Positions 11,851-23,859 are shown, numbered from the stretch's first letter. The stretch: DNA of 64,000 nt from Chloranthus sessilifolius (GCA_021018995.1 CM037596.1:70764867-70828866), one strand, 5' to 3'. The notes: generated by a model not told the origin, from the sequence alone. Numbers and translations are program-made.

Positions 11851-13030
11851 CTAACCCGTCTTCGCCTTAGGACAATCTCTTATGCGATGCCCCGTTCGTC
11901 CACACTTGAAGCATGCGCCGGTGACCCACCAAGACTCTTCCATCCTGTGTGGTCCTCTACATCGCGAGCATGGCTCAATCAGTGCTGACGAGGAAGTATG
12001 GAAAATTTGCGGTACGCTCAATGCCCCAGCGGTCATGAGATTTGTAAGGCTTAGGGGCACCCCATGCGTGGACATGGTTGGTCTTGAGTAAACAGTTTGA
12101 ATAGGTTGAGGTTGTGTCAGCATCAATAAATTTGGCCTATTCTCTATCGGTTCATAAGTACTTGATCTTTCTTAACCCGCTATGTCATTTTTATTCTGCT
12201 GCTTTCTTCTCTTATACATGTTTTATATGTCTCTCTTAACAACAATCGCTTTTCCAATCACTTCGGCGTAGGCCTCAAGTTCAAATATTGACACTCTATC
12301 ATGTATATCTGAGCTCAGGCCTTCTTCAAATTTACTGGCTTTCATTTCTTCAGTAGCCACTAATTCTAGAGCAAATCGTGATAAACGTACAAATTCATTA
12401 CCATACTCCCGTACGGTCATATTCCCTTGCTCCAAATTAGCAATGTCCTTCTTCAACTGATTTCGTACTTGCTTGGAAAAATATTCTTTGTTGAACACGC
12501 GAACAAACTCCGCCCAAGTCCATGGACCGTAAGGACCTTCAATCTCTCTCTTCCTCAGCACCGACTTCCACCACAGATCGGCATCACCCTCACGCTGGAA
12601 GGAAGCCCAGCCAACTTTCTCATCTTCAGTATTCTGAAGTCTCTCTAGAAGCTTTTTCATCTGATTTAACTATTTCTCAGCCTCTAATGGATCTGTCTGC
12701 CCATAGAAACTAGGGGGTCTCAAACTCATAAAATCGATGAAGGATGAGGGCAACAATGCTGGAGGAGGTGGTGGTGGTGGCTGCTGATGGTTCACGTTAT
12801 TGGCAGCCAGTAGTGCGGTCTGCTCAACCAATAGTGTAGTCTGTTGAGTTTGTTGTCATGGCAGCCACCACGGCCTCCATGGCCCACGCCATCCTATCCG
12901 TCGCTTCATTCCCCTGATCTCTCTCATCAGGATAGTGTCTCTAATCTCCACTAAAACCCGTATGGTTCTCATCCCCCCTCAAATTTCTATCGCGACTGCG
13001 TCTCGGTCGTCCTCTACTCCTCGGATACAT
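11851..13030 (-). pseudogene. Gag of the gag-only element (broken)
   Basis: Reading from a Met at 13030 (MYPRSRGRPRRSRD) the frame hits a TAG near 12945. A frame change follows near 12850. The N-terminal part then reads FIDFMSLRPPSFYGQTDPLE. A TAG stands where related gag proteins have Trp (AEK-stop-LNQMKKLLERL), near 12676. From 12660 to 12223 the capsid domain is open: VGWASFQREGDADLWWKSV, GPWTWAEFVRVFNKEYF, EQGNMTVREYGNEFVRLSRF. After another break, 12126-11851 encodes a zinc knuckle CFKCGRTGHRIRDC (CX2CX4HX4C, all ligands present) and stops. Gag packages the RNA in virus-like particles; this copy cannot make the full protein. No pol follows. Confidence 0.8.
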
Positions 13031-13349
13031 TGCAATCTGTTGCAATGAAACACAGGTATCAATTAATAGCCGATTATTATAATCAAAGGAACTTTTATAA
13101 CTTCACAGCCTATATCTTGATAGAACCTAATGTCACATCTCTATACTTACTACCATATTCTTTCACATACAGCTAGGGCTCTCAGTCTCGTGGGAGACTG
13201 GCCGCCTAGGATCTGACAAAACCTCAAGTCCTTCAGAGGCATGGCTCTGAATCTCTAGAAAATTTCAGAATAGGGATTGTGAATCCTTCGTAAATTCTGA
13301 CAGACTCTAATGCCATCACGCTTGAGTACCAATAAGACCTAATACTTAG

Positions 13350-13361
13350 GCTCTGATACCA
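13350..13361 (-). other. Primer binding site, initiator Met tRNA type
   Basis: Minus strand TGGTATCAGAGC, 2 bp from the LTR edge at 13364, matches the usual plant primer site complementary to the 3' end of initiator Met tRNA. It fixes the transcription direction as minus. Confidence 0.9.
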
Positions 13362-13704
13362 ACTGTGATAGCCCAGATTTTCCCAACCTAAAATTTTGAG
13401 ACTTTTTTTCCTTAACTTTACACTAAAACCAAATGAGAAACTAGGACCGCCATATCGTAGATCACAATCTGATACAAAATACTTGGCACATCCATATGCA
13501 GATGGAAATCAAAGCAAAGTTATATATGTATCATGAATAAAAACTCCAGTTCTAATACCTAATATATAGAACAAACAAACACTAGTGATGACCAATCATC
13601 ACCAACAGTAGTGTACCATGCATGTATAATGGCACGAACATACTAGGCCCAAACTTATCAAATTTCACATGCACTAAATCTATGATCCTGAAACAGAGTA
13701 CAAA

Positions 13705-16183
13705 TGTGACAGCCCGGATTTCGGCACCCCGAAACCCGTGCCATCAGCACGATCATCTTGATCGTGCCCCTTATCTAAGCACGGAACACTGGTATATCAA
13801 GCATGCAATAGAATAATAAACGAATTTTCGGAATTTAAATCTATATTAAGCAACTCTCCAAAAGACAGTTCTACCCTCATGCCTTTGCATGAATGGAGAA
13901 CCGATCCGAACCATCGATGATAGCAATCATCACGGATGGTTCGCCCCAAAAGAATAATCCCAACTCCTTATATACATGGTTTAAATAAAATCAAAGCTTG
14001 ACATTCCAAGCCGTACAAAACTCTCTCAAAAAGCCCTCAAAGTGGCACAACGGAGTCCTCTAGAAGAAGTCCTCAGGAGGTGGCACCGCAAGGTCCGACT
14101 CACCGGGGTCAGTCCTCCTAAGCCTCGGCTGCTAGTAGTGGACTGCGTCAGATAGTCTATAGGGTGAGCTACATCCTAGCTCAATAGGGAACAAACACGT
14201 TGAACATATAAATTATTACTGCATATTTCCATGATATGCCATGCATGATGTGTCTATGCTATTGATGAAAATAAAGTTAAAAAGTATTTCATTACTGTTG
14301 ATTACTTATGTTTTCATTTACTCATGAATGATGCTGAAAAGGCCTAAAGCAAAACTTAAACTTTCAACTTAAGTAATCCCCGAGCAATATAGCATCGAGC
14401 CCCGATGAGATACCCTTCATCGTCATCTATATAGACACTTTTTAACATATTCCCTGGGAATACAAATATAGTACCCAAGCCCCTTTCCCCTGGGGATTGG
14501 TGGCGGGGTTTCACTTATCTCAATTCAACACCCCTGGGGTGTGCTTACTGTGTACGGATAAGCCTCCGCACTGGCCTACGGTTTCGCCGCCGTATCGGTC
14601 ACGGATATCCTGCCGTGTCAGTCGTGGATATCCCGCCACGTCGGTGGGGTACCCTATCAAACCTCAAATAACAAAAATATCGGTGCCTTACATATAGTTA
14701 TTCACCGTGTAAGTGTGCTATCTTATATCAGTTAGGCCCTATCAATCATGATTCAATCTTGGATACATCCCTGGGATGTATCCATTCACTTGCATCACAC
14801 CTGATGCTCTCATCTCTTTACTTCTTCATCCCCTGGGGATGGCTCATTATAATTACTCTTATGGATGTCACACGCACACACACTTTTTACAATTCTTAAG
14901 CAATAAAACATTTGAATTGAATTCTATATCACTACATACATGCTCTTGTAAAATAAAGTACATGTTCAAGGTGTTCCCTACCTCAAGTCTTCATTTGATC
15001 AATGCACCAAGGTCCCACGTGGCTCCTTGTGCACTAGTTCACACGTACCACCTATGGTACCACATAACAGGTGAAACACATCACAAAGGATGCAACAAAG
15101 AAGGTCTAAGACCCTCCAAGAATCTTAAAGTCAAACTCAAAGGTCAACATAAATTATCTCAGTCGATTAATCGAACTCCAAAATCGATTAATCAAAAGTC
15201 AATATCGATTAATCGATTTTCAAATCGATTACCAAAATTCTCTGTTCAGCCAAGTCGATTCTCGATTCGAGTAATCGAGTTCCTAAAATCGATTAATCGA
15301 TCCCAAATCGATTAATCGAAAATTGAAATCGATTAATCGAAATCCCATTTCGATTAGTCGATTTTCCCAAATCATTTCCTCCAGCCCCCCTTGGGTCCAC
15401 TGGAGGTTCCCAGTCGATTAATCGATACCCAAATCGATTAATCGAAATCCAAAGTCGATTAATCGAACTCCAATTCGATTAATCGAAGTCGGGGTCCTCT
15501 GACTTTTCAACTTCCTGGCCAATTTCGATTAATCGAAACCCAATTTCGATTAATCGAAACCCAATTTCGATTAATCGAAATTGTCAGATTCAGCCCATTT
15601 CGAGCTGTTCTTCCCAATCTTTTTCCACACTTTTTCCTCTATTTTTCTAAACCATTATCCTATGATTTAAACCATTTTCAACTACAATTTAGCCTCTACG
15701 ATCTATGCATTTTATTCACAAAAATTTACCTTGAATAAATCTCAAATTGATTTCAAATCGAGCGGTTGGAAGGCTAGGGTTCCAGCTTTGCTTCTAGCGG
15801 ATCCCTCGCATCGGAAGCGTCGAATCCGACATTTTCTTGCTCGAATCTCCCTTCTTCAACTAGCATTTACTCCTTGTATTAATCACTCTCTTTACTCTTC
15901 TCTCTCTCTTCTTTACTTCTCTCTCAACCACCAAACTCTTGATTTTAGGGCTATTAAACCCTTTTATCTCCCCCCCCCCCAGCTTGTGTGTTGAGCACAT
16001 GCACCTCAGTAGGTGTATGTGACTTTAGATTTTTAACACACACCACATGGCTACACAACCCATCACATCACATTCACTCATCACACCCTACACTAATTAT
16101 CGAACTCCTAATTGGTCAAACCTGTGACCGATCGGGCACGGATCCCGAGGTCATAGTTTAGCGTGATTTTTTGGGCTATTACA
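13705..16183 (-). mobile_element. Solo LTR of a gypsy element (2479 bp)
   Basis: On + it begins TGTGACAGCCCGG and ends GGGCTATTACA (TG..CA with inverted ends). It is flanked by the direct repeat ACAAA (13700-13704 and 16184-16188). The host LTR copy at 7697-7720 shows the empty-site sequence with only one such stretch. No internal region is present, so it arose by recombination between two LTRs. The minus orientation is inferred from similarity of its ends to the LTRs at 56005-58739 and 4362. It contains a TCGATTAATCGA array. Confidence 0.9.
15160..15590. repeat. Palindrome array TCGATTAATCGA in the solo LTR
   Basis: At least fourteen copies or near copies of the 12-bp perfect palindrome TCGATTAATCGA, spaced irregularly by about 5-40 bp. 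Confidence 0.88.
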
Positions 16184-16701
16184 ACAAATCCTTATGCGGA
16201 AGCTCCTTTTCTTCAAGTATGCAGTTTGGGCCCTCCTCAAACATACACCTGTGACGTATAGTCGGGGTGAGCTAACATCTAAGCTCAGTGGAGAAAACTA
16301 ATACTAATATATATCTCATCACATGCATAGATTCAAAAACAAGATCAAAACATTTTCTTATCAAAACTAAAACTAATTTCAAAGGCATTTCTTATCAAAA
16401 CTGAAACCGAGTTCAAAGGCATTTTCTTAACAAAATTGAAACTGATTTCAAAGGCAAACTAATTTCGAAGACATTATCTTATCAAAGTCGAAACTGATTT
16501 CAAAGACATGTTCTTAACAAAATCAAAACTGATCTCTTATAAAAAAACATATTTCTTATTTTTGATTTACTGAATTCGAATCACATTCTCTCACACCTCA
16601 TATGTTTCTTATGTTGCTTATGCATTTACACATTCACTTACATGTCTTACACATTCTTACTTAGCTTACTTATATGTTTCACACTTTCTTACTTAGCTTA
16701 C

Positions 16702-17215
16702 ACGGTTCGATTCATGGATATCCCGCCGTGCTGGTTCGATTCACGGAGACTGCCGTGCCAGTTCGATTCACACTCCTTGCATAGCTTACACATTATCACA
16801 TAGTTTACACAGTTCAATTCACGGATATCCCGCCGTGCCGGTTCGATTCACGGATATCCCGCCGTGCCGGTTCGATTCATGGGTTTAACCACCATGCCGG
16901 TTCGATTTACGGTTAGCCGCTGTGCCGGTTTGATTCATGGGTTTAACCGCCATGTCGGTTCGATTCACGGTTAGCCGCCGTGCCGGTTCGATTCTGCCCT
17001 AGCGGCCCACAAGGTACCATATAATCCGCCCATAGCGGTCAACATTTTACTTATAATCCACTCATAGCGGTCCACAGTATTCTTGCAATCTGCTAAAAGT
17101 AGTCCACATTGTACTTCTAATCTGCCCATAGCGGTCCACATTTTACTTATAATCCGGCCATAGCGGTCCACTATACTCTTCCAATCTGCCCAATAGCGGT
17201 CCAGTTAATTTATTT
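16702..17215. repeat. Two minisatellites in the 5' LTR
   Basis: 16702-16995 holds GGTTCGATTCACGGATATCC-type units; 17010-17215 holds about six units of AATCCGCCCATAGCGGTCCA plus an ATTTTACTT spacer. The corresponding 3' LTR has only two or three of the latter. Confidence 0.8.
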
Positions 17216-18202
17216 AACTTATAGTTCGATTAGGATTCAAATTTATGTACACATTCAATTTCAAGTTTACATTTGCTTCAAATTTAACTTCAGGACTTGA
17301 TTCAAAACCTGTGAAACTCACACACACGAAGTTCAAAACTGAAATTCTTTACCTGATCTGCGAAGGCTAAAATACGATGTTTAAATTAAAAATCATTACT
17401 TGATTCGACATTTCAATAAATGCCCAAAATAAACCAATGTGTCAAAGATTCGATAATTAAAGCTTTTGAGTATTGCAAACATAGAAAATATTCAATCACA
17501 TAGTAACTTTCAGAAATCTAAGGTTTCCATTGCAAATAATTCAAATACCAATTCATGTTCAAATCAAAACGTATCACATTTCATTCAATCATATCAAGCA
17601 TCTATGAATTTAAATAAAAAATGCAATTGTATATAGAATTTTCCCCACCTTAGCCTCGAAGTTGCGCGAAGCCAAGCTAAGCCCTATCGATGGATTCCCG
17701 CTCTCAATCCACATCACAAAAAGATGATGATGTATCAAAGATCAACAGGAATCACAAATAACTTAAACATATTTAAGTATTTTCTCAAAACCGAGGTTGG
17801 AACGGGGCAATTTCGTGCTAACTTAGAAATTGACGTAACGTCCTCCTAAATTTTAATTTTTAAAACTTTAGATTCACAAAATAGTTAAAATACAAAAATT
17901 ATAGGCCATGTTGTCCTCTTTCCAACCCCTCAAAAATCACATCAATCGAAGTTCGGAGTAAAAAATTATCGCCAAAATACCGAAGCTGTGTCGACACTTC
18001 AGTCAAAATGTGTCAACTCGAAACTTGACCCAACTTCCAATAAACTTTCGACCTTTAAAATTTTGGATTCAAGAGTTAGTCAAACATGAAAGTTGTAGGT
18101 CTCAATGTCTTCTTTCCAACGCAACAAGAAGCATATAATTCTGAGTTGGGGATAGAAAGTTACGGTTAAAATACCAATGCAATATCGGCAAGCTCTATCA
18201 GG

Positions 18203-18415
18203 TTCGATCGATCAAATTTTATTTCGATTGATCGAATTTCAGTTCGATTGATTGAATTTCAATTCGATTGATCGAATTTTAATTTAATTGATCGAATTTT
18301 AATTCGATTGATCGAGATTTCAGTTCGATTGATCGAAATTTCAGAAAAATCACATTTCATCATCTCTTGTCAATTCCGATCAATCGAATTCAATTTTGAT
18401 CAATCGAAAATTGAC
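18203..18415. repeat. Palindrome array (TTCGATTGATCGAA type) in the 5' LTR
   Basis: About nine units of TCGATTGATCGAATTT-like words, the counterpart of 9622-9790 with different unit number and point changes. Confidence 0.8.
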
Positions 18416-19610
18416 AGATTTCACCATTCTTGATGGTTTATGTTTCAAAACTCATTTTCTTTCATATCTTAACTCATTTCTTCCCATTCTTCACCCATAA
18501 ACATAAATCAAATTAATTCTAAGCAATTTAAATTAAATCTTACCTTTTAATTCATGCGAGCAACACCTATTGCATTCAAAATCAACGGATTTGGCGTGAA
18601 ACCCTCATTTCTTCTCGATGGTTCGAAACTCTCTTTTCCTTCCAATCGTACGGGCATGGATTGAATCCTCTCAATGCACACAATAAATCAAAGCTTTTTT
18701 GAGCAAGGAAGAAGGATCCTTAATCAAGATCAATGGAGGTTAGGTTTTCTAAAATAAAAAGAGAGTTTTGAACGATGGTTTCTCTCATGCTCACAATCGC
18801 AAGAGCGATCGGAAGCTACGATTCTCCATGCGATGAAAACGAAGCGGCTTGCAGAGGAATCTCCCGGTTGGGTCTCACGAGAGGGTTGAGAAGAATCTCT
18901 CTTTCTGTTCTTTCTTTTCTCTCAACTTTGCAAGGCAAATGAAAACTCACAGGTGGGATTTCTCTTTATCCTATAGGTTGGGTTTGGTGTTAGACACACA
19001 CATCGTGAGTCGGAGCATGGGCTTTCTATTAAGGGAAAAATTGCCAAATCTTCACTTGTCACTAAATCTTTTTATCGATGATAGACTCACGGATTAACGT
19101 GTAACAATTTCGATTCGGTACCTATATTGTTCACATCACATGCATTTCTCTAATTTATTTATTTCAAACACTTATCCACTTAAAAGAGCATTGGTTCCGG
19201 TGTGACTCTAGTATGCACAATTTGGGTATTTGCAGCTTTCTCAAAGGTTCTAGTTGAGGCCCAAAATCGGCTCAAATAGTTGACCCAATCAATCAACTCA
19301 AAGTAATCGGCCCAATTAGTCAAATAAGTTGTTTAACCATTACTAAACTTTCATTCTCTCTCTAGAACCAAAATCATAAGAGCAATAAATTCTCTTGTCT
19401 TTATTTTTATTTATAACCAATCTAAACTTAAGTATTAAGCCAATACGTCGTAGCTAGATGTATACAATTTATCCAAAGGTCCACACGCAAATCTAAACTA
19501 ATCTTTTTCATTTAAGACTTAACCCAACAAATTTAATTATTTTCACCAGTTGGGCATGCATACTAAGGCATATAGTTCAAAGATCAAAATTTTCGGGATG
19601 CTACATTTTC

Positions 19611-20457
19611 TTTCTTTTTTTTCTATTTGGACGATTCTCTGGATTATGATTTTTCACTTTTCTCCTTTTGTCTCTTTTGAAGAATCATAAATTACTATTT
19701 TCTGGCTTTTAGTAAGCGGGAAATCGTCTTTTTTGCTTAATCGTCTTTTTTACTGCTTCTTGAGTTCATTTTGACGAATATTAATATTTTGACTCTCTTT
19801 TATTATTTTTCCTTAATATCTGTGCATCGTTAACTTGTTAGTAGCAAACTAAGTCATAGTATCACTAAGTTAAGGGTGATAAAATGATAAATTATGTGAC
19901 TGATCACCTGCTCAAACTTGCACGCGTAGAGGATCCACTATTGGCTTAACAAACTAGAGAGGGAACCTGCACAAGCGGGAGCAGGCGTGGGGATTACAAT
20001 CCATGACATGTGCTTCCAAAAGGGAAGAGGATACCAGTTGAGCTATTGCTCAATTGGTGCACGGATATTGTTGAGCACCAAATAATTATGGGTTCTCACA
20101 TACATCAATGAATTAATTAACACCTATTATGTTAAAAAGAAATATCTTTTGTTAGATATTCTGCTTCTCAATAGATCTATTATGTCTATTTTGACACAAA
20201 TGGTCAAAATAGATCTATTATGTCTCTATATTTCATTCTGAACAAAAAAAAAAAAATTCAACTCAAGTTCAAGCAAATTGCATACGATTAGAACCTATAA
20301 GATGAAGACAATACGAATTAAAATAGTAAATCGTGGGTAAGATGCATATTCTTGAACCTAGTTCACCTAGTTTGAATATCCTTGAATTGGATGGAAGGTT
20401 GTGTGATATTACTTACATGAAAATTATCTATACTGTAGCTTTGAATAATTATTTTTA
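19611..20457. other. Intergenic stretch; probable rest of the remnant LTR
   Basis: The T-rich sequence from 19611 continues the interrupted LTR ending at 7367. No protein gene is recognised. A tRNA-like stretch inside it is listed separately. Confidence 0.4.
19925..20085 (-). mobile_element. Possible tRNA-derived SINE remnant
   Basis: On the minus strand TAGCTCAACTGG matches a tRNA A box. About 45 bp downstream GGATTGTAATCC is a weak B box. No poly(A) tail or target duplication is visible, so this is only a candidate; it could also be a decayed tRNA gene. Confidence 0.35.
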
Positions 20458-20794
20458 GGGTGGCGTTATTTGCACCTGTTTTTCTTATGAAGAACACACT
20501 CTTTCACAGGAAAAAACGTTGACTACCTTGAATTAGACGATGGAGATTATTTTTCGTCCCAATATTCCACAAAATAGATCTTGAGATCATGGCACACCTG
20601 CCAGACGATAACTTTTGGTGATGTGTGCCACTTTGAAATAAATATCTAACCGTCTGATAGGTGCGACATGATTTCTAGATCTAGTATGCGGAATATTGGG
20701 ATAAAAATGATCTCCATCGTTTGATTCAAGCCAGTCAACGATTTTTTCGAGTGAAAGAGTATATTCTGAAAATACGGGTGTGAATAACCCTCCC
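20458..20794. mobile_element. Foldback MITE with 9-bp target duplication (Mutator-type)
   Basis: A 337-bp element that is an imperfect inverted repeat over nearly its whole length. Its ends are GGGTGGCGTTATTTGCACC and, in reverse complement, GGGAGGGTTATTCACACC. It is flanked by identical 9-bp repeats TTATTTTTA (20449-20457 and 20795-20803). A 9-bp duplication points to Mutator-like transposase. No coding capacity. Confidence 0.82.
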
Positions 20795-20858
20795 TTATTT
20801 TTATTTATTATTGATATTATTATATGTTAATTTGATTCCATTTCTATCATAAATTGAT

Positions 20859-21288
20859 GGGTACTTTTGTTTGCGCCCACTCATTCTATGAAAGCACCCA
20901 CGGCCCAAACCCTTTGAAAATCACAGATTACGTCAGATCAGATGACTGACATCATGTTTCACCCCGATATTCCACAAAATACATCTTCAGGTCATGGTCC
21001 ATCTATCAGACGGTCATTATTTGATTCACAAATCCCCAAACAATGGCCCTAAATTCATGTTTGAGCGTGATGTGTGCCATAGGATTCAAGGCTCATTTGT
21101 TTTGGGATTTGTGACATATAGAGTAAAAAAATGACCATCTGATGGGTGAACCATGATCTCAAGATCTATTGTCTAGAATATCGGGCTGAAACATGATCTC
21201 CATCATTTGATCCAAAGCAATCAATGATTTTTAAGGGGTCGGGGATGTGGGCGATTTTAGAAAATGCGTGAGGGCAACAGGATACCCC
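20859..21288. mobile_element. Second foldback element of the same family
   Basis: An inverted repeat of about 430 bp sharing core words with the neighbour (ATATTCCACAAAATA, a GATCATGG-like stretch, ATGATCTCCATC). Its ends GGGTACTTTTGTTTGCGCCC and GGGGTATCCTGTTGCCCTC are related. No convincing target duplication was found. Confidence 0.6.
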
Positions 21289-22433
21289 AGTCAAAATGAA
21301 GTCTTTATAGTTTGGGATTTTAATAATCATTGCGCATTAATGAAGTCTGCATAGTTTGAGATTTTATTATAATAAGCATGAGTTTTGCTAACTTGCATGT
21401 TAATGCGTGAGGGTAACTTTTATTGTTATATATATATATATTTATAACTGCATTTTCATCCATCTATGTTTTCGTTGTATGCCCTGGTGAGATTTACTCA
21501 TTTATGGTCGCATCGCAATATGATTATTATCATTGACGACCACCTACCTGTGCACTAGGATACGTGGGGCATGGATCTCAAGGTGTGGTAGAGGCATCAC
21601 TTAAGATTCACTAGTATTTATGAGCACATAAAAAATTAAAATTCATTTTTTTATTACCATCAGTGATAACCTGTGCACTGCAATCCATCAGCACAGATCT
21701 CGAGGGCATGGTCGAGAAGTCACTTCTTATTTCATCAGTGTCTTGGTGCTCAAAAATATTTAGGCATCTTCCAAGGTTGCAGGGAGATAGACACACACAC
21801 CACAGTTGTTGCGCTGATTGAGTGGCAGAGGTATGAGATGATAGGGAAATAAAATATTTGATAAGCACGATTCTATATAAGAGAGAGTGGCAGAGGTATG
21901 AGATGATAGGGAAATAAAATATTTGATAAGCACGATTCTATATAAGAGAGCCGTAAACACATATTTGATAAGCATGATTCTATATAAGAGAGCCGTAAAC
22001 ACGATCAAAACATCGTTATAACAATGACAATATCTTTTCAAAAAATATGCTATTTCACCTCCAAACTATATCAAACCATGACAATATCAATCTGAACATG
22101 GAAGCAATATAAGCATTTTAGAAAGCTTTCAAATCTCGTAAAATCACTAAATACAATAGAAAATAACAATCTTATAACACTCGTATTAGAGGCGTAGGAG
22201 AACGATGTTGAAGAGAAAGAGTTCTAGGGTGATGATTCTAAAATATTTAACCCATTCCTGTAATTTGAATTTACAAATTGTTAAAGTGCAAAATTTATAA
22301 GACTAAAAAAAATGGTTCGAGTGTCACTATAATTTCTTCCTTAATCTTCAGAACACACTATTGCAAATGCCTTTTTTCTAAAATGCATCGAAGAGAAGTC
22401 CTTATCTCCCTAACAAAGATGATGCCCTACAAA
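21289..22433. other. Intergenic DNA 3' of the WAK gene
   Basis: No gene. It contains a diverged direct repeat (CCTGTGCACT... at about 21549 and 21670) and the 64-bp tandem repeat at 21820-22005. The last part, 22200-22433, is the likely 3' UTR of the WAK gene; no polyadenylation site can be fixed. Confidence 0.5.
21820..22005. repeat. 64-bp tandem repeat, about 2.7 copies
   Basis: Two nearly identical units run through GGCAGAGGTATGAGATGATA and ATTTGATAAGCACGATTCTA. They are followed by shorter units with AGAGCCGTAAACAC inserted. Confidence 0.85.
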
Positions 22434-23533
22434 TCATCGTGGTACATCTAACAAGACTTCAATCTCCTCATGGGTTTGTTCAAGTAGCGGGTGTTTTGGA
22501 AACCTACTGAAGTCCTCAAGTAAAGCTGCAACTTCCTTCATCGTTGGCCTTTCTTCACCTTTTAGTCTCAAGCATCTCTTAGCAAGCTCGGCAAATTCTT
22601 GGAGCTGCTCTTTCTCTCCCTCATCTGCAACACGAGCCTCTATAATATCAAAGAGACGATTTTCATCCACCACAGAACTGAAATGGGTAGCTAGATTTCT
22701 TTCTTCTAGGGATCTATCGAAACAAATTGGCTTTTCCCCTGTCAGTAGCTCTACAAGAACTACTCCAAAACTAAAAACGTCGCTCTTATCTGTTAATTGG
22801 CTTGAATAGAAGTATTCTGGGTCCAAGTACCCTAACGTTCCTTGAACTAGTGTAGTGACATGAGTTTGATCAAATGGAACTGATCTTGAAGCTCCAAAAT
22901 CGGCCACTTTGGCTGTGTAGTTATCATCCAATAGTATGTTAGTCGATTTTACATCTCTATGAAAAATTGGTACCGAAGCTGCAGAATGTAGATAAGCTAG
23001 TGCATTTGCAGTTTCTTTAGCGATTCTCAACCTGTTTTCCCACGAAATAGATGACTTGTGGCTCTCATCATGGATATGATGGAAGAGGGTTCCATTTGAG
23101 ACAAATTCGTAAACTAGCAAGGGGACTTCAGTCTCTAAACAACAACCCAAAAGCTTCACAACATTTCTATGGTTGATTTGGGAAAGAACGGAAACTTCAT
23201 TTATGAATTGGCCGACTTGGCTTTCGTCAACAATTTTGGACATTTTAATAGCAACCATTGTGGAGTCAGGTAAAATTCCCTTGTATACTGTACCAGAGCC
23301 ACCTTGGCCAAGTATTCGGCTTTCATTATAGGAATCAGTTGCCATTTTTAGTTCTTCTGTAGAAAAGATCTTGGTTGTTGCTGATGTACCTTTACCTGAA
23401 CATATTTGTTGTAAAAGTAAACCACCATTTTGTTCAAAAAACTTTTCTTTGAGTTTGATAAGTCTTCTTTTCTTGAGTCCCCAATATAGCCAAGAACTTG
23501 CAACAAGCAGCAGCAGGAGAACAGAACCCACAC
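22434..23533 (-). CDS. WAKL: WAK-like receptor kinase, exon 3 (transmembrane and kinase)
   Basis: Encodes the last 366 residues of the receptor: end of the transmembrane helix (VGSVLLLLLVASSWLYWGL), basic stop-transfer KKRR, juxtamembrane segment and a complete Ser/Thr kinase. In the joined protein the glycine loop GQGGSGTVYKG is at about 435-445, the ATP-binding Lys at 456 (VAIK), the paired Glu near 472, HRDVKSTN at 551-558 (an RD kinase) and DFGASR at 571-576; the activation segment ends GTLGYLDPEY. DFGASR and NILLD are typical of the WAK family. The acceptor is ATGCAG before 23533, phase 1, making the Gly codon with G at 23860. WAKs sit in the plasma membrane, bind pectin or its fragments outside and signal inside. 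No break is seen. Confidence 0.95.
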
Positions 23534-23859
23534 CTGCATGGATGTTGACAAGTAAAATACAGGAAACTTATAGTCAAATCATCAAAACATCAGCCTAAAA
23601 AAAATTTATAAAAATATTTAAAACTACTACTAAAAGGAAATTATAATCTTTGGATGATTTGAATCAAGATTAAGTGATTTGTCTAACTTTTTTAAAATAG
23701 AACCACTTCTTAATTTAAAATATTTAACAATGTCGAAAAATTAATATAGTAGACTCCTAGAACTTAATCTAAAAATTTCCCCATTTAAAACTCCTATCGA
23801 GCCAGTAAAAACTATGTTTGAAGAACTTTACCAGATTTACCAATGTGATGAGCCTTTAC
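23534..23859 (-). other. WAK intron 2 (326 bp)
   Basis: Donor GTAAAG at 23859-23854, acceptor ending GCAG at 23534. AT-rich. It separates the EGF exon from the kinase exon, the usual position in WAK genes. Confidence 0.88.

Larger units (their letters stand above)
7368..19605 (-). mobile_element. Gag-only gypsy LTR retrotransposon, 12.2 kb, with a nested solo LTR
   Basis: Complete insertion flanked by the 5-bp direct repeat TTTTC (7363-7367 and 19606-19610). In minus orientation it has: 5' LTR 19605-13364 (interrupted), initiator-Met primer site 13361-13350, a broken gag 13030-11851, a purine tract at about 10998-10984, and 3' LTR 10983-7368. The internal part is only about 2.4 kb, and no protease, reverse transcriptase or integrase can be read. 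It would depend on pol proteins from another element. LTRs this long around gag alone match the type called TR-GAG or large retrotransposon derivative. Confidence 0.88.
13364..19605 (-). repeat. 5' LTR of the gag-only element, split by a solo LTR
   Basis: Collinear with the 3' LTR. Without the 2479-bp solo LTR and its 5-bp duplication it is about 3758 bp, roughly 140 bp longer than the 3' LTR. The difference lies mainly in extra minisatellite units at about 17010-17215 (GCCCATAGCGGTCCA) and extra palindrome units at about 18203-18415. Confidence 0.87.

Noticed and set aside
14776-15315. 179-aa open frame
   Set aside because: Inside the solo LTR and reading through TCGATTAATCGA repeats; a chance frame.
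15160-15590. CRISPR-like array of short palindromic repeats
   Set aside because: Repeats are only 12 bp, spacers are irregular and low-complexity, the DNA is from a plant, and the array lies inside an LTR. The same applies to the other palindrome arrays.
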